From the NCBI GenBank assembly GCA_019925795.1, contig CM034312.1, positions 83,207,528 to 83,271,527 of the forward strand: 64,000 bases of DNA, given 5' to 3'. The number at the start of each line of letters is the position of its first letter. Position 1 is the first letter of the stretch. Shown in pieces: positions 12,579-24,792 of this stretch. The notes under the pieces are model-generated. The model searched no databases. It had not been told where the DNA came from and saw only the letters and a program-made list of their open reading frames with translations. The stretch comes from Dendrobium chrysotoxum. Taxonomy: Eukaryota > Streptophyta > Magnoliopsida > Asparagales > Orchidaceae. The translations under genes were made by a program, and so were the position numbers.

Positions 12579-12910
12579 TAGAGACAGGGATACAAAATGA
12601 GCATATACGTGAAAAGGTTGGAGTAGCTCCAATGGCAGATAAGATTAGAGAGAGTCGCCTTAGATGATTTGGTCCCATAAAACGGCGGCCTTCCTATGAC
12701 CCGATTATGAGAGTAGATGTATTAGATTTAACATATGTTAAGAAAGGTAGAGGTAGACCTAAAAATACTTGGTTAGAAAATATTAGAAATGACCTTTCTT
12801 TATTAGATCTAAATGAGAATTTGACTCTTAATCAGACACAATAGAGAAAAAGGATTCATGTAGCCGACCCCACACAGTGGGAAGGCTTGATGATGATGTT
12901 GTTGTTGTTG
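12579..12910 (+). pseudogene. 5'-truncated LINE, 3' end only
   Basis: Translation shows IQNEHIREKVGVAP, a KRRPS stretch, KKGRGRPKNTWLENIRNDLS and RIHVADPTQW, the typical C-terminal end of plant LINE reverse transcriptases. A GATGATGATGTTGTTGTTG tail follows. It is closely related to the 3' end of the LINE at 16639-19376. A stop after the LR residues and a changed codon near the end show it is dead. The upstream 12268-12578 is probably the 3' UTR of the acidic-protein gene. Confidence 0.8.
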
Positions 12911-12924
12911 TATTATTTGTTCAA

Positions 12925-13488
12925 CATATAGCTAGCATTTATTTATTTATTTGTTTTGAAAGTTGAGCTATTATATGGAAATTTTGTTTGAAATTGGTGA
13001 TTAACGCACACAAACCATTATGTTAGGAAATTGGGGCCTTGACCATGGGGCTACCGGCTATGTCATGGAGCATTATAGCTAATATCTATTGGCTTCTAAC
13101 GCTCAATCAAATCTTTAGCCCAAATCCTTTTTAGCTTTACAGAATCTCAAGAAATATATGCATGAGTTGACAAAACATAGACTTATGTTTAAGTTTTTTT
13201 AGGTCTGCCTCTTTTAAGTATGCAACTATAACATTAAGTTTGCTTTATCATCTCAAGCATTTGTTTCTCGAGATTTCGTAAAGCTAAAAAAATTTGGGCT
13301 AAAGAATTTGATTGAGTGTTAGAAGCCAATAGATATGAGCTATAATGCTTGACGCTATAGCCTCGAGGTTAGGGCTTAGATTCCTACCACGGTGGCGTGC
13401 GTTTGAGCGTTAATGACTAATTTCTAATAAAATTTCCATATAATAGTTTAACATCCATAATGAAAAAAAAATAGATACTAGCTATATG
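12925..13488. mobile_element. ~565-bp fold-back element
   Basis: The element begins CATATAGCTAG and ends CTAGCTATATG. Almost its entire length is an inverted repeat: the left arm (12925 to about 13190) and the right arm share TTATATGGAAATTTT, GCATTATAGCT, TCTATTGGCTTCTAAC, TCAATCAAAT, TTTAGCCCAAAT and TTAGCTTTAC in opposite orientation. The turn is near 13190-13215, around TAGGTCTGCCTCTTTTAAG. No coding capacity. It sits directly after the (TTG)n tail of a LINE fragment. Confidence 0.8.
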
Positions 13489-15300
13489 CTGTAGATGCAA
13501 TATTTTGTCAATGTCCATTTTGATCTGTATTGAGAACCCATCAAGAAAACTTGCAAGATGAATGAAGATCTGGAAATAAGGTTGGCTCCTACCTCCTCTG
13601 ACTAATTAGTTTAATTTTTTTTGTAATCCTATTTCTATTGTTTAAGTTCTTTTTTTAGCTTTTATATGATTAACTTTTTGTGGTTGATGTTTGTACTCTT
13701 TTTTTTGTGTTTTAGGAAACCATAGTAACTCTCTATGGTGATTTTTTTTTCATGTTATAAGTCACACTGTATGTGCAATACTGTAATGATGACAATTTCA
13801 TGAATTTGTTAGCCGTTTTGATAATTTTGATCACATAGTTCCTTAGAAGTTTGCTCATAAGTTTGAGAGTTGCCATGAGATTGTGTTTTGTGTCACAGGA
13901 AAGTTTGAGAGCTGCCATGATTGTGCTTTGTGTCACAGGAAAGTAGCGTTTTGATGATTTCACATCAGTTGGGTTGTTCGTGTAATAAACATTTATATTT
14001 TTGTGTTATCCTTCATAATAATGGATATTTACCTTGAAAATGTACTCTTGTTCTTCTAATGTACATTTATATATTTGTTTTATCCTTGATAAATGACATT
14101 ATTATATCATTAAAACGAATGGTTTTATTTGGCTAAAACTTAACAATGCGTATCCACAAAAATATGTGAAAAACACAGATAATAACCCGTGAATGTAACT
14201 ATTCAGATATTCAAGTAGAAAGTAAACGTTTTTGGAGATTGTTAATTTTGTCAAACTTCATGGTTCAATTTTTTTTTACTAATATGTCTTTATTCCTATG
14301 TTTAGCATCAGTTTTATTAGCTCTAATTATCTTGCTTTATTTCATAAACAAATTGGTTGAATAAGATGCTCTCATTTGGGATGCCTGGCAATGAAATCTT
14401 TAGTGGTTCACATCCTCACATGACTTTAATATTGAAAAAAAACTTACAATATAAAAGTACCAGATCTTGGAGTGCCTCTCGTTACAAACTCAGAATGAAT
14501 ACTCCTCACCTTGGAAATTGGCATACTTGCAGTTGTGAATCTCCAGTTTCCCCCTCTTGACTAACTGGCTTAGGAGCTTTAACTTAATGAAACTTTATTT
14601 TATAATTGTCGGCCTCTGTTCATTGCTTTCTATGGAGCCTTGGTTGATGTGTGTTCTTGGCCATAAATCTTTGTTATTGATGCTTTTTCTATTATATATT
14701 TTTAATTATTTGCTTATGTGAATGATTGGATTTGGGCAAAATTTGTACCCATTGGCGTTTTTGGTTGCAGCATAATTTTTTAATTGTGTAGGTTTCATTG
14801 ATCGTAAATTTTTATGCTAAATTTCTATTTAGACAATCATTATATTATTGTTGGCGAAACCTTTTTGCACATTTTTTAGTTTTCGCCAAAAAAGTGAATC
14901 TTTATTTAAATCGAATGGCCTTTGGATTGTAAATTTCTAATTTTGTGGCATGATTTTGTTTTGAAAATTAGGTTAGACAACCTACTTGACATTAAATGAG
15001 AGATAACATCACATCACATTCCCTCACTTGGGATGCTTTTCCAGCTAGTTTTAAGCTCCAGCAAATGTTAAAATTTCATAAGCCTAAAAAGTTATCATAT
15101 ATATTAGGCACGCATCTTCTCAGCAAAACAATCAAACTCAATTTGGTGCACCCATTACATCTAAAGGGAGTAACACTATTATCAACAAAATCACTGAAGA
15201 CAATTGTATTATTCTTGCATGACTAAAATTTTTGCTAACATTTGTTTTAAAATTTCTGCTTACTCTTATTGTTCCCTTTCTTGTCGCCTTGCTCGTTGAA
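13489..15300. other. intergenic DNA; 13861-13942 short tandem repeat
   Basis: No gene is recognised. A 40-42-bp direct repeat (GTTTGAGAG(T/C)TGCCATGA...GTGTCACAGGAAA) lies at 13861-13902 and 13903-13942. Short frames at 14357-14560 and 14996-15226 have no recognisable motif and are not called. Confidence 0.5.
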
Positions 15301-15347
15301 TTGTTATTTGTTTTCTGCAGCCGACAGCCTAGCGTGACTCCAGTTAT

Positions 15348-16320
15348 CTAGTAGCAAACATCGTTGAATCGCATAGGTAGTATGCCAAGGATGCTTGGAT
15401 GATTTAGGGCACTGCCCCTCAACTCGTCCAATCGATTTATTGCCACAAGGCCCGGAGGCTGGATCGACATGTTTATTCCACTAATAGGTGATCTAACTTG
15501 CCTTCGTAGGGGTAGCATCTTGAATATACTGCTCCATATTTTCCATACTAGCCGCCAAGCCCTCCACAACGCATAGGGTGCCAATTGAGTTTTTGTCAGC
15601 CTCTACTAGTGCGTAGCCTTGGTTGCTTCCCTTAAGTTGTGCTAAACTCTCATCTAGTGCATATATCGATTTTGCAAGTTTGTCAGTAACTAGAACTCAA
15701 CTTTTCAAGTTCTTTGGATGATGTCCATTTATATAGCTCATTTGCCACATCATTGCCTATAGTGTTGTTGGCCAGTCCTTCGCCGACTTGTCCTTTGATT
15801 TTATCAGGTCCTACGGCTACCATTGCCTCATTATGTATCCTTTTAGAACTTAAGGAATAATATCATTGTCCTGTGCTTGCGTTGATCCTAGCATCTCCAA
15901 CTCTGGTAATTGTACTCCCTCCATTGTAAGGGATAACATCAATTAGGTTGTGTTGAAAAAAAGACCAACAATAAGGTTGTCCACCCAGTGGAGGATGTTG
16001 ACAGAATAATTGCCAGCCTCCACTGTTGCTTGCCTTTGGCTGCTTCCCCTGAGCAGTGCTAACCTCTCTTCCATTGCATGTATCCATCTTGAAGTTTCAG
16101 TCTTCAAAACTCAGCTTTTGAAGCTAGAAGAATGATGACTGTATTCACAGCTCATTTGTCACATCATTCGTTGTTGATCAATCATTTGCTAGCATGCCCT
16201 CTTCCAGTTTCATTAGCTCTTGCATCTACCATCGCCACATATTGCTTTTAAGTGTTTTCTTCAAGAACTAGAGGAACGATTTCATTGCTCTGATCCTGTG
16301 CCTTGCATTATGTTTTTTAA
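15348..16320 (-). pseudogene. possible decayed coding relic with internal duplication
   Basis: Two diverged copies of a ~300-bp block lie at about 15596-15890 and 16010-16310, sharing GCCAGCCTC(T/C)AC, GGTTGCTTCCC / GGCTGCTTCCC, GCTCATTTG(C/T)CACATCATT and TACCAT(T/C)GCC. On the minus strand they encode partly similar peptides, for example SIYALDESLAQLKGS in one and IHAMEERLALLRGS in the other, broken by stops and frameshifts. This suggests an old protein-coding repeat, perhaps coiled-coil. I do not recognise the family. The rest of the stretch to 16555 shows nothing else. Confidence 0.35.
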
Positions 16321-16555
16321 TACCTTTATGATTGTCTCTTATGTGGACTGACATCAATAGTACCCTGTTGACATCCAGCATTTTGGCCAGCATAACATCT
16401 CTCGACCTGCCTTTCAATGAAGGCTTCGAAAAGATTTCTGATTTCCTCTCACCAGTCATTTGATACGACTCACTGATAGAATCCTGTCAGTTTGATCTTG
16501 TCCGACCAACCTAAGATTCCTCCATTTGTTCACTTGCATCATGCTGCTTAATGAT

Positions 16556-19545
16556 GACTTAGGTTTTATTTGGAACAGCTTTTTTATTGTCTCTTAAAGC
16601 AACTTTTTAGTATAAAATTTTTAATTTCTGTGCATTCAGGAAACTAAATGGGTTGGAGAGAAAGCTAAAGAGATTGATAGTTTAGGATTTAAATAATGGT
16701 ATTCGGGTAGGAGTCGTACTAGAAATGATGTAGGTGTGATTATAGATAAGAGTTTGAAGGATAATGTTATAAAAATTAATAGAATTGAAGATAGAATTAT
16801 AGCTTTTAAGATTGTTAATATTATAAGTGCTTATGCTCCTCAAGTAGGTTTAGATATGGGGTCAAAATTAAAATTTTGGAATGACTTAGAAGAATTAATA
16901 CAAAAGATACCTCTAGAAGAAAGAATTTTTATTGGAGAAGATTTAAATGGACATGTTGGTAGAGAGGTAGATTTTAAAAGCATTCATGGTGGCCATGAGT
17001 TTGGAATGACAAATGAATGTGGTAGACCATATTAGATTTTTTTTTTAGCTTATGAATTTTAATTGCTAATACCTTATTTAAGAAAAGAGATGAACATCTC
17101 ATCACTTATAAAAATGGATATAATAAAATACAGATTGATTATTTTCTTATAAGAAAATTAGATCGTTTAGATTGTAAAGATTGTAAAGTTATTCCGAGTA
17201 AAAATTTATGTACCCAACATCGACTATTAGTTTTGGACTTCAAGATAAAGGAGCAGAAAATAAAATATAAAGTAAAACGTTATTCTAGGATTAGATGGGA
17301 GCATTTAAAGAATATTAACAAAAATATTTTTGAAAGTAAGATTTTAGATCTTATTTTATCTGTGCATGAGGATGCTAATATTATGTGGGAAAAAGTGGCT
17401 AGTGATAGTAAGATTATTGCAAAAGATGTGCTTGGAGTATCAAAAGGAAAAACTTCTAATAATAAAAATCATTGGTGGTGGAATTCAAATGTGCAAGAAA
17501 AGATAAAAAATAAGAATATTTGCTATAAAAATTGGTTTAAATGTAAAAATTCTGATAATTGAGAAAGATATAAAGAGACACGTAAGAAATCTAAGAAAGC
17601 AATATGTGATACAAAGATTTTAGCCTTTAATGATTTATATAATATATTAGATACTAAGGAAGGAGAAAGATATATGTATAAGTTAGCCAAATAAAGAGAT
17701 AGGTTTAGTTCAAGTGAAGTGTATTAATGATGAAGATCAAAAAATACTTTTCTTAGAAGATAATATTCAACAAAGGTGGATGAGATATTTTGCTAATCTT
17801 TTTTAATGAAAAATATGAAAATACAATTGACTTTAGTGACCTTAGCACCCTAAATGAAAATAAAGATTTCTGTTTTTATCGGCGTATTAGTAAAACCGAA
17901 GTTAGAGAGGCTTTAAAGAAAATGAAGGGTGAAAAAGCTGTTGGACCTGATGATATTCCAATAGAGGTGTGGAAATGCTTAGGAGATGAAGGAATTTCTT
18001 GGCTTACTAAACTTTTTAATACTATTTTGAAGACTAAAAAGAAGCTAGATGAGTGGAGAATGAGTGTTAATTCATATTTTTAAGAATAAAGGTGATGTAC
18101 AAGATTGTGCGAATTATAGAGGAATTAAGTTAATGTGTCATACTCTAAAACTATGGGAGGGAGTTATGGAGCGTAGGTTGTGGCGTGATACTAATGTTTC
18201 TCAAAATCAATTTGGATTCATGCCAGGTAGGTCTACTATGGAAGTTATATATTTATTGAGAGATTTGATGGAGAAATATAGAGAGAATAAGGAGGATCTA
18301 CATATGATATTTATTGATTTAGATAAAGCATATGATAAAGTTTCAAGAGAAGTGCTATGGAGAGTTCTTGAAAAGAAAGGAGTTAATAACACTTATATTC
18401 AAGTCATTAAAGATATGTATGCAGGAGCTATTACTTGTGTTCAAACACAAGGTGGTTTGACCAAGTATTTTCCTATTTCGGTTGGATTACATCAAGGATC
18501 AGCCTTAAACCCATATCTTTTTGCTTTAGTCATGGATGTCCTCACTAGACATTTGCAAGAGGGTGTACCTTGGTGTATGCTTTTTGCTGATGATATTCTT
18601 CTTATTGATAAGACTAGAGAGGGAGTTGAAGGTAAACTTGAATTATGGAGGTCAACTTTAGAGTCTAAAGGTTTTCGTTTGAGTAGATCTAAAATATAAT
18701 ATATGGAGTATAATTTTAGTAGTAATAGACCTAGGGAGGGGATTGTGACTTTGGGCGTAATTAATAAGAGTACACATTTTAGATATCTTGGATCTATTGT
18801 TCAGAGTGATGGGGAAATAGATGGGGATATTATCAACAGAATTCAAGTTGGATGGTTGAAGTGGAGGAATGCATTGGGCTTGTTGTGTGACAAAAAAGTC
18901 CCCCTTAAAGTTAAAGGAAAATTCTATAAGATGGTGGTGAGACTTGCAATGCTTTATGGTGTCGAATGTTGGCCATTAAAAGAGAAACATAATACTAAGT
19001 TAAGTGTTGCAGAGATGAGGATGCTCAGGTGGATTAGTGGCTTTACCCTTAGAGATAGGATACAAAATGAGCATATACATGAAAAGGTTGGAGTAGCTTC
19101 AGTGGAAGATAAGATTAGTGAGAGTTGCCTTAGATAGTTTGGTCACATAAAACGGCGGTCTTCCGATACCCGGTTAGAAAAGTAGAGGTATTAGATTTGA
19201 CTTATGTTAAGAAAGGTAGAGGTAGACCTAAAAAGACTTGGTTAGAAAATATTAGAAATGATCTTTCTTTATTAGATTTAAATGAGAATTTTCTTTTAAT
19301 AGGACACAATGGAGAAAAAGGATTCATGTAGCCGACCCCACGTAGTGGGACAAAGGCTTGATGTTGTTGTTGTTGTACTAGAAAGTTACTTTAAAAAGTA
19401 GAAAGAAAGCCGTCCCAAACGGAGCCTTACAGCAACTTTTTAATACAAAAATTTATAATTCATGAAATTTTTGTGCTATAAATTTTTGTATTAAAAGGTT
19501 GTTTTAAAAAGTAGTTAAAAAGTTGTCTCAAATAAAGCCTAAGTG
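16556..19545. mobile_element. MITE split by a LINE insertion, plus a second MITE
   Basis: The left half (about 16556-16632) reads GGTTTTATTTGGAACAGC...AAAGCAACTTTTTAGTA. Its inverted partner, ending AAGCCGTCCCAAACGGAGCC, lies at about 19380-19432, directly after the LINE tail. A second palindromic unit of the same family follows at 19433-19545 (AGCAACTTTTTAATACAAAAA...TTTTTGTATTAAAAGGTTG...CAAATAAAGCC). The family ends resemble GGCTTCGTTTGGGACGGC, common in plant MITEs. Confidence 0.65.
16639..19376 (+). pseudogene. decayed LINE (non-LTR retrotransposon)
   Basis: The visible part begins inside an APE-type endonuclease (QETKW at 16639, with the Glu typical of the active site) and continues through SAYAPQVG and a GEDLNGHVG stretch to about 17035. 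The reverse transcriptase region (about 17860-18700) shows EKAVGPDDIP, NQFGFMPGRST, FIDLDKAYDKV and the active-site FADDILLI. A C-terminal region (18703-19137) ends with the LR / GHIKRR / RGRPKKTW pattern. The element finishes at a GTTGTTGTTGTTG tail at 19376. Several stops and frameshifts (near 16694, 17034, 17560, 18083, 18699 and 19135) split the frame, and ORF1 is absent. So it is 5'-truncated and inactive. Confidence 0.88.
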
Positions 19546-21475
19546 TGTTGGATGCATGTTTCACCCAAAGTACATAGGGAGGCGCCAAGTATTCTCCATA
19601 CATAATGACTAATTAGGACCAATGACTACATGAATTGCATGTTACACTCAGGAATTAGTAATATAGCTTCAGGTAACCAATTAGAGGTTGAATGGTTGAT
19701 CTTCTCCCTATAAAGCTCTTTAGCTAGCATAATGCGAGGCATCCTCTCCATGAAAAAAGATTTTGACCATTGAGATTGAACTTATATGCTTAAAAAAGAG
19801 GCCTCCTTCCCTTTCTTCCTTCTTTTTCCCACCTATCGCTTTTGCTTTGCTTTACAAGGTGAACATTCCATACATTATGTACTTCTTATAAGCTATAAAG
19901 TCCAAGCATGTATATATCATGCTGCCTTACCATGTCTTCCTCAATCTCTCTCCTTTTATAGGGATGCTCCTCTCCTCCTAAGGTCCATTGGTTCCTCCCA
20001 CATGAACCAAAAATCATCCTATGCATTTCTTCCTTCTTTTTCACTTGAGCCAGGAACTAATGTAGTCATGCCAATGATGATTCTTCTAAAGATGAAATGT
20101 TTTTCTATGATCTTCTGAACTCTTTCCCTCATGTCAATTTTGGTTCATTGTTTTAGCCTTGCTTTTCAATTTCCACACTCTCTTCAGCCTCTTTTAGCTG
20201 TTCCGTGCCACGACACATCTGCCGATCCAGTTTGGGTCTTGATATTTTTGTTATTTATTTAGAGACAAACTCGCACGCACGTCACATACGTAAGGCTCGA
20301 ACTTAAGACATCTTGGTTGATAGTCAAATCTCTCAACCAACAGATCAAGATGAGATACATATATTTTTGTTATTTGGATGAGAGGTTTTACAATATAAAT
20401 AATAGATGCCTGAGGAATGTAGACTTCAATTCTGATTGTAATTTTCTTTCATTCTTTTTAGAGTTTGACTGTTTGTTAGATGCGAACTTTCAATTGTGTT
20501 TATCAATTATCTCTCTGATTCAGCAGAGAGCCGTGTTGCTATAAATGTTGATATGTTAACGGTCTTCTTACGAAATTTCTAGAAAACCATCCTTGGCTTT
20601 TCCAGCAAAGGAACGTACAAGCAGAAAGGAGGGTAAATTAGTAAATTCATCACTTTGGGTTTCATCTCATTTTGTATTCTCCATTGAATTATTGACTCTG
20701 CTTCTTGGGCATCGTTTGGAATAGCTTTAGAATACTGAATTTTTTTTGCTTTCAAAAAATTTTTATATTAAAAAATAGCTTTACAAAGCTGTAAGAAAGT
20801 CGTCTCCTAATCTCAATTATTATTATTATTTTGAGTTTTGCTAATGCAATATATTGACTATCTTAATTATTAATTTGGATGGTGAATATTATACTAAAGA
20901 AATAATGAGCTAAATTAGTGAATGGCAGTTTTGATATTATGCCAAAAAATTATGAATAAATTAGAAATTACTTTACATTAAATAGTTTTATTCCTGTCAT
21001 GAAGATTCACAATGATGAGAGGGATTGAGCCACTTTTTCAATCTTCTCATTATTTAGATTAATATTTGGTCCATTAAATTATATTTATAACAATAACACC
21101 CCCCATCAAGCCATTAATTATATTTTACATTGATATTATAGTCTCAAACTCATAATGAGAAAAGTGAAATATTGCGTTAAGTAGTTGACAGATAACCTAA
21201 AATTTGTTAAACAATTATGATATGAATTTTTTAATATATTGAAATAAATTATTCTATTTAATTATAAGATTTTGAAATATAAATTTATCATGATCGAAAA
21301 ATTAAATATTGCGAATGTAAAAGTGACTATAGGGAAAAAAAGTTAATGAAAATGGGTGTCAAAGCGTCAAAATATTTTAAAAATAAAAATGAATGACCCA
21401 TCCTCAATTTTTTTTTTTTTTTTGCATGTTATGGATATTATATGATATGATATGAATATTAAATTTTATATTAAG
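19546..21475. other. intergenic DNA, one more MITE remnant
   Basis: AT-rich DNA without a convincing gene. A decayed MITE of the GTTTGGGACGGC family occupies about 20707-20808 (CATCGTTTGGAATAGC...GTAAGAAAGTCGTCTCC). The open frame at 19786-20118 has no recognisable motif, and I leave it uncalled. Confidence 0.5.
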
Positions 21476-21574
21476 GTTTCATTTTGGATGGCTTTTTTCT
21501 GCTTCTTAAAGTAACTTTTTAGTACGCTAAAAAGCTGTTTTAAGAAGCAGGAAAAAAGCCGTCCCAAACGAAAC
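21476..21574. mobile_element. 99-bp palindromic MITE
   Basis: GTTTCATTTTGGATGGC opens it, and GCCGTCCCAAACGAAAC closes it. The arms of ~36 bp are nearly perfect inverted repeats through TTCTGCTTCTTAAA. This is the best-preserved member of the MITE family found several times in this window. A clear target duplication is not visible (flanks TTAAG and ATAAG). DNA from 21575 to 22155 is AT-rich with no feature. Confidence 0.75.
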
Positions 21575-22155
21575 ATAAGTTGATCTAAAAAAAATTTGAG
21601 CAAAATTTTCTTACTATCTCACCCAAGACTTTGTAACCTCATATGATCTAATCTAGCTTAATTTAATATCTATAGATTCATACTTTTTTTAGATTTATTG
21701 ATTTTATTATGTCATAATGGATTCCGAAGATCTATAGATAAAAAAATTATTAAAAAATAAATTAATTAAAAAATAAAAAAAAGGCTCAATAGACCGTTTA
21801 ACGGATGCCAAATTATTGATGTGATATACAAGTTGTCCGTTAAATACATTATTGTATGTACTTTTAAATTTTTTAATTCACATTTTTTTTATGATTTACT
21901 ATTTTAAAATTTATTCGTAGGTCTGCACCTTAATTATTAAATATATGTAGGGTTCGAATATTCTCTTAGCAAAACCCTTAAGTTTAGTCTAACTTAAATT
22001 ATGCATTTATCGGTCTACTCTTTAGTCTTGAAGGATTCAAGACCTCGAAGGTCCTTAGAATATTCAAAGCAAATATTTTAGAGTATTTTAAACAATATTT
22101 ATATTCATTTCTTTACATAAATTTAGCCTACAAATATTAATAAATTTTTTATTAT

Positions 22156-23074
22156 TGATATATAACCAAAACTTATCTTGATCGGGCACGACTCTTGAGG
22201 CAAAATCAAGTTATAAACTTCAAAAATTAAATCTGGGACCATATAAATTTCAATTTCAGCAAACTTACAATCGAACTGAACGTATCGAAAATACCAACCC
22301 AACGACACCAAATTCAACTCAATCCGAGCCCAAATGAGTCCAAATCAAAGACTTGAAGCACATTTGGAAGGTTCAAACCATAATTTAGATTACCAAACGG
22401 TTTCCAAACGTAACATGCTTATAATCGAATCGAGCGGTTCAACGAGATGAATCTAACGAGCCCAAGATCACCAAATTATGATATCATTAAGACATTTGAA
22501 TGTCCAATAAATGGTCCACGATCAAGGGAATCAACATCAACCATCCATTTAAACCACTCTCAACTTACCCTTGATCTTCCTTCTATTTAGACCTCTCGTT
22601 TATCATGGAAGGGGATCTCAAGCAAGAAAAAGAAGGAAGAAGAGAAACTTGAGTTCTCTTACCATTAGACTCCTCCTCAACCACCGTCGGACTTCCACCC
22701 GGCCACCGACTATTGCCGGACCGGCCGCTGACTGACGTCGGACTTCTACCCGATCGTCAATTGATGCTAGATTTTCACCCGACCACCAAACGTCGCCGGA
22801 TTTTTGATCTTCGTTCATAACTGAATTTTAACCCAACGGTTGATTATTGTAATAAGATCATCCTCAATTTCAGGGATGAGTCAGGCACTTGTAATCTAAT
22901 CAAATACTAGTGGAATCATTTCAACTGGGCGTGGCCCGTGGTTTTTTCCTTTTCTAAGATTTTCCACATAAAAATTTTGGTGTTCCTTTTTTCTTCTATT
23001 TGTGTGCTAGATATCCGTACAACGTTGAGATGAAAATTTATAACTCTATCGCCGCGTCTATTCTAGCCTGCAAT
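22156..23074 (+). mobile_element. LTR copy A of an old gypsy element (deleted)
   Basis: Starting near TGATATAT, it shares with the copies at 23202 and 29402 the block CTTATCTTGATCGGGCACGA, CTCTTGAGGCAAAATCAAG and the later GAGCCCAAATG(A/G)GTCCAA and CCACTCTCAACTTACCCTTG. It ends like copy B, with a CCTGCAATAATT-type junction. Compared with copy B it lacks ~600 bp, including the TATA region and part of the CCGTCGCC-rich stretch. It is a deleted LTR with no internal region of its own next to it. Confidence 0.7.
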
Positions 23075-23201
23075 AATTATATTCATTTCAAAATAAATTA
23101 AAATTTTTAAAAGTCATAAAAAATATTTCATCTATATATTCTCACCTAAATATGATATGTAACTATTATTTCCTCTAAAGTTTTTTTTATATATTTAGGT
23201 C

Positions 23202-24771
23202 TGATATATCATCTAAAAATTATCTTGATTGGGCACGACTCTTGAGGCAAAATCAAGTTGAAATTTTCCAAAATAAAATTCAAAATTTTATGAACTCCGA
23301 TTTTAGCAAACCTATAGTCAAACTGAATGTCTCGAAAAGACGAACCAATGACACCAAATTTGACTCAATCAGAGCCCAAATGGGTCCAATTCGAAGACTC
23401 AAAGCATATTTGGAAGGTTCAAATCATAAATTGGATGACCAAATGATTTCTAAATGTGACATGCTTATATTTGAATTGAGTGGCTTGACAAGACAAATCT
23501 AACAAGCCCAAGATCATGAAATTTTGATATCAATAAGGCATTTAAATATCCAGTAAACGGTCCATGATCAAAGGGGATCAATATTGGTCGTTCATTCAAA
23601 CCACTCTCAACTTACCCTTGATCTCCCTTCTATTTACTAGCTATGCCACTCTTAGAAAACTATAAATAGATTACTCATTCCTCTGAAAAGGGGACCGAAG
23701 CAAGAGAGGAAGCAAGGAAGCAAAGAAGGAGGGAAAAAAGAGAGGAGAGGAAGATAAATCAAATATTTCTCTTGCCACCAAGTTCCTCCTCGACCACCTC
23801 CTGGCCCTGACCGTCATCGGGCTGATGCCGGATTTCTGCCCGGCCACCAGCTAAAGTCAGACTTTGACTAGGCCATCGACTAACGTCGGACTTCTGTTTG
23901 GCCACCAACTCACGCCGAACTTCTGCCCGGCTACTAACTAACGTCAGACTTCCATCCAACTTCTAATTATTGTTGGAATTCCACCCGACCACGGTCTTTT
24001 CGACCTCCGTCAACTATGGTCCTTCCGATCTCCGTCGCCATACAATAATATTTTAGACCCCTATCGCTCGCCAACTATGGCCCTTCCAATCATCGTCACC
24101 AGACTACAGTCTTTTTGACCTTCATCGCCCGCCAACTACGGTCCGACCTCTATCACCAGACAATGGTCTTTACGACCTCCGTCGCCCACCAATTATGATC
24201 CTTTCGACCTCTATCACTAGGAAACAGTCTTTATGACCACCGTCGTCTGCCGACTACGGTCCTTCCGACCTCCGTCGCCTGATAACGATTTTCTGACCTA
24301 TAGATTGTCGATTATTATTCTTTCAACCCCATCACCTGCCAGCAGTCTTTTCGACCTCCGTCGCCTGCTGACTATGGTCCTTGTGACCACCGTTAACCAA
24401 ATATGTTCTTTTTGACCTCCATCGTCAGCCGACTATGATCCTGCCGACCAAACAAGCATATCAATTCTGATTCTTTCAATTTCACCATGTAATGCACTCT
24501 ATATGATGTATATTTGCTACATCAAAGCATAACCTTCCCCTTAAGGAAGGGTCTTATTTGTAATTGATTGCAAACACTGGTAGATTCATTGAAACTGGGT
24601 CATGCCCCATGGTGTTTCCCCCTTTTCGGGGGTTTTTCATGTAAAAAACTCTGATGTCTCTTATGAATGCTACACCCTCTCTTTTATCTAATTTTGTGTT
24701 GAATCTTCGCACAAAACTAAGAAGTTAAACTTTATATTTCTTTACCGCCACAAATATTTTAAGACCTAATA
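23202..24771 (+). mobile_element. 5' LTR (copy B) of a non-coding gypsy element
   Basis: A ~1.57-kb LTR starting at a TG after TTTAGGTC and ending just before a primer binding site. It has a TATA box (TATAAATA, 23661-23668) followed by a purine-rich leader (GGGACCGAAGCAAGAGAGG). The middle is a run of diverged GACC(T/A)CCGTCGCC-like repeats (about 23760-24440). The three LTR copies (A, B and the one at 29402) have diverged visibly, so the element is old. Confidence 0.75.
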
Positions 24772-24774
24772 ATT

Positions 24775-24792
24775 TGGCGTCGTTTGTGGGAA
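24775..24792 (+). other. primer binding site of the gypsy element
   Basis: TGGCGTCGTTTGTGGGAA starts 3 bases after the LTR end. It closely resembles the TGGCGCCGTCTGTGGGAA binding sites known from plant Tat-type gypsy elements. This fixes the element's orientation as + strand. Confidence 0.7.

Noticed and set aside
19786..20118. 110-codon open frame
   Set aside because: No start context, domain, intron signal or similarity that I recognise; composition is that of intergenic DNA.
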